Shown piece by piece: positions 7,212 through 12,916 of a DNA stretch of 12,916 bases (the first letter of the stretch is position 1; each line of letters starts with the position of its first letter). The DNA is taken from positions 1 through 12,916 of the forward strand of contig RFRA01000015.1 in assembly GCA_009924725.1 (NCBI GenBank). The letters run 5' to 3'. A model generated the notes under the pieces. The model was not told the DNA's origin. It searched no databases and was given only the letters and a program-made list of their open reading frames with translations. The translations under genes were made by a program, and so were the position numbers. This stretch comes from Actinomycetota bacterium (GTDB lineage: Bacteria; Actinomycetota; Actinomycetes; Nanopelagicales; Nanopelagicaceae).

Positions 7212-9304
7212 TACTTAACCCCGTTCATTTTAACTTTAGTAGATGGGGAAATCTTAGGCAGTGTTGTTGGCAAACCATTTGGAAAGAGGGCATTTTCTGG
7301 AACAATTTTATTGTTTACAATCCCGAAGATTGTTTCATAAATTTTACGAACGCCCACTCCCGAGTTAGGCGACCCGTAACCGCCTTGGCTTAACATCATC
7401 ACAACTGCGTACTGTGGTTTATTGCTAGGGGCAAAGGATGCAAACCATGAAGTGTTATCTTTGCTAGAACCGTCTTTGTTACGTCCGAAAACCTGAGCAG
7501 TTCCAGTTTTACCACTTACTTGAACTGGAAAGCCAGCAAAAGTGCCTCGACCAGTACCGCTTACTACCACCTCGCGGAGTGCTTCTTTTAGAAACTTAAT
7601 TGTTTTGGCATCTGCATCTATGGTTCCAGTTTTAACTGAATCAATAGTCTTGAGCACAGTGCCGTCAGTCTTAACGATTGCGCGTGCAATCGTTGGTTTC
7701 CAAAGTGTTCCACCGTTAGCTATTGAGGCGTACATCTGAGTTAACTTAAGTGGCGTAACCAAAGTGTCACCTTGACCAATTGAGAAGTTGACGGCATCGC
7801 CGGCACGGACCTTATTGCCATCTAGACAATTCTCCTTGGCCAACAATAAGAGGAATTGAGTTTGTTGCGACTTTGCGGCTTTCTCGCGATAGTTGCAGTA
7901 GAAATCTTTGTTGGCGTCATACCAGCTTTGTTTCCAAGCCCGATCCGGTAAGCGACCAGCAGATTCCGAAGGTAAGTCGATTCCAGTTTTCTTATCTATC
8001 TGAAAGCCAGCAGCGGCCTTAAAGAAGTAATCATTTGGATTTTTAATGGGCGACAAACCGCCGTCACGCAACCATTCATCGAACGCTATTTTGTACCAAA
8101 CCGTGTCACAAGAGACGGCAATCATGTTTTTTAGCGGTGCCGTACCTTGAGATTTACTCTCAAAGTTATTAAAGATTCTAGTTCCAACTTTTAGGTTTCC
8201 AGGGCAGTTATATCTTGCGTTTAAGTCATACCCAGCATTAGCTGCTGCAATTGTCGAGACAATCTTAAAAGTTGAAGCCGGTGCAAAACGGCCTTGGATT
8301 GGCCTAGAAAGTGCTGGTACGCCATTGGTCTCACTAAAGAGTGCTTCTGCTTGTTTAACCGTTAAACCTTTCTCCCACATATTTGGGTCAAAAGTTGGAT
8401 ATGAGGCCATAGCAATTATTCGACCAGTCTTTACATCCATCACAACAGCTGCGCCGGAATCTGCGCGATGTCCACTTGCCCTAGATCGACGAACCGCATC
8501 AGCTAGTGCGCTTTCGGCTGATGCTTGCACTCGAACGTCAAGACTTGTTACTAAGTGATCACCAGGTACCGAGTTTGTATTTTGTCCTTCACTGGTAATC
8601 GCTTCTTTACGATCAACAATTACGGTTCTAATTCCAGGAATTCCCCGCAAATAAGCGTCGTACTCAATCTCTAGACCACTCTTGCCAATTGATTCACTGC
8701 GATAATAAGTCTTGCCATTTACACCGGCTAAGTCAGCATCAGTTAGTGGTCCTAAATATCCTAAAACATGGGCGGCATTTACCCCTGCGATACCTGGATA
8801 ATTTCGAATAGCTATCGGTGTTGCGCCTACACCTGGAAATTCATCAGGTCGCTCTACAACTTGAAGCGCTACATCCGCGCTAGCTTCCTTGGTAATAGGG
8901 ATCGGTTGATAGCGAGTACCAGTCCAGCAACCAGAACGGTTGCCAACTTTGAGTTCACCACATAATCGAGTTTTGCGATAAACATCTCGATACTGCAACT
9001 TCAACAACCTAGCCAACTTCTTAAGTACTGCCTGACCTTTATCTGATTGCTTATCAAGAGCTAACCGATCAATAGTCACAGCCAAACCAGTACGGTTCAG
9101 CGCCAGCGGCACACCTGAGGAATCAACGATCAATCCTCGGGTTGCCGGATAAATAGTGTCGCGACTTTGAATGCTAAGTGCGGCATCGCGATATTTAGGC
9201 CCGGCTGCAACTTGCAGATAAAAAAGTCGGCCGAATAACGCCATTAACAGTGAAACTATTAATATCTGAATTACCACCATACTTAAGCGAGTGCGCTGAT
9301 TCAT
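7211..9304 (-). CDS. mrdA: Penicillin-binding protein 2 (class B transpeptidase MrdA)
   Basis: PBP2 crosslinks peptidoglycan during elongation. The 697-aa protein has a short cytoplasmic start, one membrane anchor at about 9-28, a pedestal/dimerisation region at about 50-240 (RGLIVDSSG near 56, NYPGIAGVNAAHVLGYLG near 168) and a transpeptidase domain from about 280. The three active-site motifs are intact: STFK with the nucleophile Ser344 and Lys347, SCD at 398-400 in the SxN position, and KTG at 599-601. NFSIGQGDTLVTPL at 506-519 is also typical. The segment about 456-500, between the SCD and KTG motifs, carries Cys470 and Cys493, and Cys115/Cys126 form another nearby pair in the external part, possibly disulfides. 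The ATG overlaps the mreD stop by 4 nt (ATGA). A Ser/Thr/Pro-containing tail ends the protein. Confidence 0.97.
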   Translation of the reverse strand: MNQRTRLSMVVIQILIVSLLMALFGRLFYLQVAAGPKYRDAALSIQSRDTIYPATRGLIVDSSGVPLALNRTGLAVTIDRLALDKQSDKGQAVLKKLARLLKLQYRDVYRKTRLCGELKVGNRSGCWTGTRYQPIPITKEASADVALQVVERPDEFPGVGATPIAIRNYPGIAGVNAAHVLGYLGPLTDADLAGVNGKTYYRSESIGKSGLEIEYDAYLRGIPGIRTVIVDRKEAITSEGQNTNSVPGDHLVTSLDVRVQASAESALADAVRRSRASGHRADSGAAVVMDVKTGRIIAMASYPTFDPNMWEKGLTVKQAEALFSETNGVPALSRPIQGRFAPASTFKIVSTIAAANAGYDLNARYNCPGNLKVGTRIFNNFESKSQGTAPLKNMIAVSCDTVWYKIAFDEWLRDGGLSPIKNPNDYFFKAAAGFQIDKKTGIDLPSESAGRLPDRAWKQSWYDANKDFYCNYREKAAKSQQTQFLLLLAKENCLDGNKVRAGDAVNFSIGQGDTLVTPLKLTQMYASIANGGTLWKPTIARAIVKTDGTVLKTIDSVKTGTIDADAKTIKFLKEALREVVVSGTGRGTFAGFPVQVSGKTGTAQVFGRNKDGSSKDNTSWFASFAPSNKPQYAVVMMLSQGGYGSPNSGVGVRKIYETIFGIVNNKIVPENALFPNGLPTTLPKISPSTKVKMNGVK

Positions 9305-9822
9305 ATCCGCATCCGGCTATCAAAAGTTAGATCATGTAACCAGACAACTACTGGCAAAAGTAAAGGTGTCACAACCAGGGTCCATAAAGCGTTACCCGCA
9401 ATTGTTATCAAGGTTTGTGAAAAACTGGTAGCGGTGACACCCAGCAAGAATCCAGTCACTAAATATGAAGCTAAAGCAATTGCTTGCGCCAGCGTCACCA
9501 TTAAAACGATACTTAACGGATTACCACGCATGTTCTCATCACCGTATGAGAAGAATGCGATCGCATAACTCATTAGAACCAAAATCAGTGTCCAGTGTCC
9601 TAATGGACCATTTGTACTTGGGGACAAATCAAGCAAAATGCCCGCTCCGAATCCAACCGCTGCTGCAACATCTGGTGTGCTTAATGCTGCCCAAATCAAG
9701 GTGAGAATTAAGAAGAGTGAAAATCCCCCAGCCGGAAAACTTAATTGACTAATCACAGCTTCTTGAGCAATAAAGAAAAAAGTAAAGATCGTGCCAGTGA
9801 GGCCAAATCGTCTTAACAACAT
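9301..9822 (-). CDS. mreD: Rod shape-determining membrane protein MreD
   Basis: MreD is a small integral membrane partner of MreC in the elongation complex. This 173-aa protein is hydrophobic, with about five or six membrane segments. It carries the family-typical stretch GFGAGILLDLSPSTNGPLGH around residues 57-76, which places it in MreD despite the poor overall conservation of the family. Its position between mreC and mrdA agrees. The ATG at 9822 is 6 nt after the mreC stop without a recognisable Shine-Dalgarno, so it is likely translated by coupling. Its stop overlaps the mrdA start by 4 nt. Confidence 0.92.
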   Translation of the reverse strand: MLLRRFGLTGTIFTFFFIAQEAVISQLSFPAGGFSLFLILTLIWAALSTPDVAAAVGFGAGILLDLSPSTNGPLGHWTLILVLMSYAIAFFSYGDENMRGNPLSIVLMVTLAQAIALASYLVTGFLLGVTATSFSQTLITIAGNALWTLVVTPLLLPVVVWLHDLTFDSRMRI

Positions 9823-9828
9823 TTTGAG

Positions 9829-10767
9829 TTAGTTACTTGGCGCCGAAGGCGAGGTAGATGGCGATGGAGTTACGAAAACTGTGACCGTTGGAATAGGTGT
9901 AGGAACTGGTTTAACTGGTACTAACACATCGCGAGGATCAGCTTTAGGTGCCTTAACCACAACTGAAACCACTCCCAGGCTGCCAAAGCTAGCCAAATAT
10001 TTAACAGTTGCACTTTGAGTTACCGCACCTGCAGCATTTGAAACTGAGGTTACTCGGCCAACCGGCACGCCTGGTACAAATGGCTGGGCATTAACGCTGC
10101 CGCGAGCCAGCAAAATATCCCCCACTTTGATAGCGGTTTGATTATCTAGCAGCTGTAAATTCGCAGTACTTGAACCTAAGCCACTCAAAATTCCAATCTG
10201 CTGTGAACCCGCAATGCGAACGCCTACTTTAAAAGCGGGGTCAGTAGCTAGCATCACAATCGCAGAATTTGTAAAAACTTCTTTCACAACGCCAACTAAT
10301 CCATTACCCGAAATCACGGTCATGTTCTTTTTGATTCCGCTACTGCGACCGGCATCAATCGTGATGGCGCGTGTAAAAGCTAAGCTCGAACCTTGCGCAA
10401 TCACTTTCGCACTTACAATTTTAAAACGTGCAGTGCCGGCGAGATCTAGAATTGATTTAAGTTGTTTAATTTCACCATCTTGGTTCTTCCGCGAAATTAG
10501 TTGCTCACGCAATTTCTGATTCTGTTTGCGTAGATCTTCAATTTGATTTCGGGTGCGTCCTAAATGCGTAATATCGCTTACAAAATTCTTAACTGGCGTC
10601 AATACAACATTGCCAGCGCGTTGGAATGGCGAGAGAGCTGATTGAGTACCGCTGCGTAGACCATTTAGAACATTGACTCCGCGCAGATCTAAAGTGATTA
10701 GAAATAGCGAAGAAACAATCAGAATTACTAAGAGCAGACGACCGCGGTTCTCGCCGCCGTTACGCAT
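9829..10767 (-). CDS. mreC: Cell shape-determining protein MreC
   Basis: MreC is a bitopic scaffold that links the MreB filaments and MreD to PBP2 outside the membrane. The 312-aa protein has a membrane anchor at about residues 9-27, a charged helical region at about 60-108 likely to form the dimerising coiled coil (IEDLRKQNQKLREQL), and a beta-rich external domain at about 112-275 with motifs such as TIDAGRSSGIKKNM, GLVGVV and VPVGRV. Residues about 282-312 are a Pro/Thr/Ser-rich tail. The ATG at 10767 follows the mreB stop by 10 nt. An AGGA overlapping that stop (TAGGAA) gives a good Shine-Dalgarno about 8 nt upstream. The length is normal for the family. Confidence 0.95.
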   Translation of the reverse strand: MRNGGENRGRLLLVILIVSSLFLITLDLRGVNVLNGLRSGTQSALSPFQRAGNVVLTPVKNFVSDITHLGRTRNQIEDLRKQNQKLREQLISRKNQDGEIKQLKSILDLAGTARFKIVSAKVIAQGSSLAFTRAITIDAGRSSGIKKNMTVISGNGLVGVVKEVFTNSAIVMLATDPAFKVGVRIAGSQQIGILSGLGSSTANLQLLDNQTAIKVGDILLARGSVNAQPFVPGVPVGRVTSVSNAAGAVTQSATVKYLASFGSLGVVSVVVKAPKADPRDVLVPVKPVPTPIPTVTVFVTPSPSTSPSAPSN

Positions 10768-10777
10768 TTAAAGATTC

Positions 10778-11809
10778 CTATCGACGTGGCTCGGAGATCA
10801 AGACCTTTTCGAGGGCCTCAAACTCTTCGATGCACTTTCCGGAACCTTCAGCAACTGCATCGAGTGGACGCTCGGCAATATGAATTGGCATACCTGTCTC
10901 TTTGCGCAGACGCTCATCAAGACCCTTAAGCAACGCACCGCCACCAGTTAGCACAATGCCACGATCCATCAAGTCACTTGATAGTTCAGGTGGACACTTA
11001 TCTAGTGTGCTCTTAACTGCGTTAACAATTGCATTTACTGGTTCTTCGAGAGCTTTACGAATTTCAGCAGCTGACACAACAATTGTCTTTGGTAGACCAG
11101 TTGCTAAATCGCGACCGCGAATTTCGGCATCTGGCTCACCTGGAAGTGGATAAGCCGAACCAATCGCCATCTTGATTTCTTCAGCTGTGCGCTCGCCCAG
11201 CAATAATGAAAATTCCTTCTTAACCCAAGTAATAATGGCTTGATCAAGCTCATCACCACCTACGCGGATAGATAGGGCTACCACGATGCCGCCGAGTGAA
11301 ATAACGGCAACTTCTGTTGTTCCGCCACCAATATCAACAACCATGTTGCCAGTTGGTTCGTGAATTGGCAGACCAGCACCAATTGCTGCAGCCATTGGCT
11401 CTTCAATGATGTAAACCTTGCGCGCACCTGCTGCGTAACCAGCATCTTTTACTGCACGTTGTTCAACGCCAGTGATACCTGATGGCACGCAAACTACGAT
11501 GCGTGGCTTAGCCAAGAAACGACGACGGTGAACTTTTTGAATGAAGTAACGCAACATTCGTTCGGTTGTGTCGAAGTCGGCGATCACGCCATCTTTAAGT
11601 GGACGAATGGCAACTATGTTACTTGGGGTACGGCCAATCATCTTCTTGGCTTCAAGACCAACTGCCAAAATTCCACCAGTGTCTTGGTTAACTGCAACCA
11701 CACTTGGTTCATTAAGCACAATGCCACGTCCGCGCACATAAACCAAGGTATTTGCAGTACCTAGATCAACTGCCATATCGCGACCGATAAACGACATTCG
11801 ATTAGCCAT
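10778..11809 (-). CDS. mreB: Actin-like rod shape protein MreB
   Basis: MreB forms membrane-associated filaments that guide side-wall synthesis. The 343-aa sequence has the actin-fold nucleotide motifs: phosphate-1 DMAVDLGTANTLVYV at 11-25, phosphate-2 VVDIGGGTTEVAVI at 157-170 and the adenosine motif VLTGGGALLKG at 286-296. IVVCVPSGIT and IIEEPMAAAIGAG are further signatures. The ATG at 11809 lies 2 nt after the ndk stop. A purine-rich GGGGGGAAG run at the end of ndk serves as the Shine-Dalgarno. A later Met at residue 5 is possible but less well placed. Many actinobacteria (Mycobacterium, Corynebacterium) lack MreB, so its presence points to a lineage with the ancestral elongation system. 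Confidence 0.98.
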   Translation of the reverse strand: MANRMSFIGRDMAVDLGTANTLVYVRGRGIVLNEPSVVAVNQDTGGILAVGLEAKKMIGRTPSNIVAIRPLKDGVIADFDTTERMLRYFIQKVHRRRFLAKPRIVVCVPSGITGVEQRAVKDAGYAAGARKVYIIEEPMAAAIGAGLPIHEPTGNMVVDIGGGTTEVAVISLGGIVVALSIRVGGDELDQAIITWVKKEFSLLLGERTAEEIKMAIGSAYPLPGEPDAEIRGRDLATGLPKTIVVSAAEIRKALEEPVNAIVNAVKSTLDKCPPELSSDLMDRGIVLTGGGALLKGLDERLRKETGMPIHIAERPLDAVAEGSGKCIEEFEALEKVLISEPRR

Positions 11810-11811
11810 TT

Positions 11812-12240
11812 TTACTTCCCCCCGTTACCAAAGAAAATATTTATTTCGCGCGCAGCTGATTCAGGTGAATCAGATCCGTGCACAATATTTTGGACAACTT
11901 TTGTTCCGGCATCGCGAGCTAAGTCACCGCGAATTGTTCCGGGTGCGGCAACTGTTGGATCTGTTACGCCAGCCAGTGATCGGAAACCTTCGATGACGCG
12001 ATTACCTTCGGCGATCATGGCAACGATTGGGCCAGATAACATAAATTCAACTAGCGGTTCAAAAAATGGTTTGCCTTGATGTTCAGCATAATGTTGTTCA
12101 AGAAGTGCGCGATCAGCTTGCAACATTTTTAGCGCAGTAATTTGATATCCCTTGGCTTCGATGCGCGAAATTACTTCGCCAACTAAGGCGCGACGCACGC
12201 CATCGGGCTTGACCAGAATCAGAGTTTGTTCGATGCTCAC
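11812..12240 (-). CDS. ndk: Nucleoside-diphosphate kinase
   Basis: NDK transfers the terminal phosphate between nucleoside triphosphates and diphosphates, balancing NTP and dNTP pools in the cytoplasm. The 142-aa protein starts MSIEQTLILVKPDGVRRALV, has GPIVAMIAEG near 70, GTIRGDLARD at 101-110 and the active-site segment NIVHGSDSPESA with the phosphorylated His at 121. The start is a GTG at 12240. The frame stays open upstream to 12345, but that stretch overlaps the DUF4233 gene and encodes an Arg-rich sequence foreign to the family. No Shine-Dalgarno is seen before the GTG (ACTCACCCCC), so initiation probably depends on coupling with the DUF4233 gene, whose stop lies 13 nt upstream. It is separated from mreB by 2 nt. 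Confidence 0.96.
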   Translation of the reverse strand: MSIEQTLILVKPDGVRRALVGEVISRIEAKGYQITALKMLQADRALLEQHYAEHQGKPFFEPLVEFMLSGPIVAMIAEGNRVIEGFRSLAGVTDPTVAAPGTIRGDLARDAGTKVVQNIVHGSDSPESAAREINIFFGNGGK

Positions 12241-12253
12241 GGGGGTGAGTCTA

Positions 12254-12589
12254 TTAGGCTTCCGGGCTCTGCGAAGCCAGCAAAGCAGCCCTGGCCGCCT
12301 CACCTTTACGGCCGACCAAAATCGCCGCAATCCATAACCCCGCAAAAATCAGGCCAATAATTAGGAATGAATTGACTACTAAGCCGAATCCGAGCATGGC
12401 CGCCTGCAATGCCCAGCCAAGTACCCAGCCGACTCTGCGCTTAAGTAATCCAGGCGCCAGGAGTAAGGCAATCGCGATTGCGGCGCCATAAATGATCGGT
12501 GCACCAGTTACATCTTTCATCGCGATTAAAAGCGCAAAACCAATTGAAAAAGATTCCATGACTAAAACTGCTGAAGCTAGTACCCGCAT
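12254..12589 (-). CDS. DUF4233 family small membrane protein
   Basis: This 111-aa protein has about four membrane segments (roughly residues 4-23, 30-47, 54-72 and 73-92) and an Arg/Ala-rich cytoplasmic end. The motif GWVLGWALQAA at about 54-64 and the location between folC and ndk match the actinobacterial DUF4233 family as I recall it. Its function is unknown to me. The ATG at 12589 shares one base with the folC stop (TAATG), so it is coupled to folC. The steady linkage with folC and ndk across the phylum suggests a membrane role in the same expression unit but does not define it. The family assignment comes from memory of the motif and context. Confidence 0.85.
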   Translation of the reverse strand: MRVLASAVLVMESFSIGFALLIAMKDVTGAPIIYGAAIAIALLLAPGLLKRRVGWVLGWALQAAMLGFGLVVNSFLIIGLIFAGLWIAAILVGRKGEAARAALLASQSPEA

Positions 12590-12916
12590 TATTTTTTATA
12601 CTTTCCGTTAATGATGGCGCGCGACTCACCAACCGTGATTACTGAACCAGTAATCAAGATACCAACTGAGTCATCACTAAGAGGTCGCTTGGCATCTTTG
12701 ATTGCTTGATCGATAGCAGCTGCTAAAGTTTCGATTGCAGCTACTCGATCCTTGCCAAATATTTCGATTGCTACTTTTTCCAAATCAGAAAGTTTCATGG
12801 CACGTGGAGATGAATTTGCCGTAACAATAATTTCATTCATTACGGGTTCGAGTTCAAGCAAGATGCCACGAACATCTTTGTCACCGAAGGCAGCAACTAC
12901 GCCGATTACTTCATCA
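12589..12916 (-). CDS. folC: Folylpolyglutamate synthase/dihydrofolate synthase FolC, C-terminal part (cut by window edge)
   Basis: The frame is open from the right edge to the TAA at 12589-12591, giving the last 108 residues. It reads DEVIGVVAAFGDKDVRGIL at the edge, then EIIVTANSSPRAM, a helical region and DSVGILITGSVITVGESRAI before the end. These match the C-terminal ligase domain of FolC/Mur-type enzymes (DKDV, SSPRA and the TGS-VG segment). FolC adds glutamates to folates and, in many bacteria, also makes dihydrofolate from dihydropteroate. A TTG at 12861 could look like a start but is internal. The catalytic P-loop and N-terminal domain are outside the window. It overlaps the next gene by one base. 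Confidence 0.93.
   Translation of the reverse strand, partial: DEVIGVVAAFGDKDVRGILLELEPVMNEIIVTANSSPRAMKLSDLEKVAIEIFGKDRVAAIETLAAAIDQAIKDAKRPLSDDSVGILITGSVITVGESRAIINGKYKK

Noticed and set aside
12241..12345. N-terminal extension of ndk by 35 residues
   Set aside because: It overlaps the DUF4233 gene out of frame, is Arg-rich and has no counterpart in NDK; the GTG at 12240 gives the normal length and N-terminus.
1..12916. Search for a novel defence, mobile or biosynthetic system
   Set aside because: Every stretch longer than 200 nt is accounted for by a recognised conserved gene in canonical actinobacterial order; no transposase, integrase, tRNA, att-like repeat or composition shift was seen.

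Overview
The window is a continuous, gene-dense block of conserved housekeeping genes, and every gene lies on the minus strand. Read in the direction of transcription (right to left) the order is folC (3' end only), a DUF4233 membrane protein gene, ndk, mreB, mreC, mreD, mrdA (PBP2), rodA, rne, rplU, rpmA, obg, proB and proA (5' end only). Having folC, DUF4233, ndk, the mre/mrdA/rodA set, RNase E, L21, L27, Obg and ProB/ProA in this order is characteristic of Actinobacteria (Streptomyces-like order). DUF4233 is itself an actinobacterial family as far as I recall. The DNA is far less GC-rich than in textbook actinomycetes (mid-40s percent by eye; one 60-base line that I counted gave 43%), and the gaps are very short. 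A small-genome, low-GC actinobacterium such as the freshwater Nanopelagicales (acI) fits best. That placement is an inference and was not tested by any search.

Right section (about 6057-12916): the end of folC (folate polyglutamylation), the DUF4233 gene, ndk (NTP pool balance), then a complete cell-elongation module: MreB actin-like filaments, the MreC and MreD membrane scaffold, the PBP2 transpeptidase and the RodA glycosyltransferase. Stop and start codons overlap or are 2-13 nt apart all along, so this looks like one translationally coupled operon. Its promoter must lie upstream of the window edge or inside a gene. The products build the lateral wall of a rod or curved cell.

Middle section (about 3013-6056): after a 199-nt gap with several small inverted repeats comes an RNase E/G family ribonuclease with a highly charged N-terminal extension. 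Then, after a 100-nt gap holding a candidate promoter, come rplU and rpmA (ribosomal proteins L21 and L27). A strong intrinsic terminator follows rpmA at about 2961-2992.

Left section (1-2917): obg (ribosome-assembly GTPase), proB and proA (the first two steps of proline synthesis), tightly packed. obg has the best Shine-Dalgarno site seen in the window.

I found no mobile element, CRISPR array, tRNA, rRNA or sign of horizontal transfer, and no undescribed multi-gene system. The points worth a second look are regulatory or architectural: the rne leader, the charge-block RNase E tail, the rplU promoter and operator-like repeat, the terminator between rpmA and obg, and cysteine pairs in PBP2.
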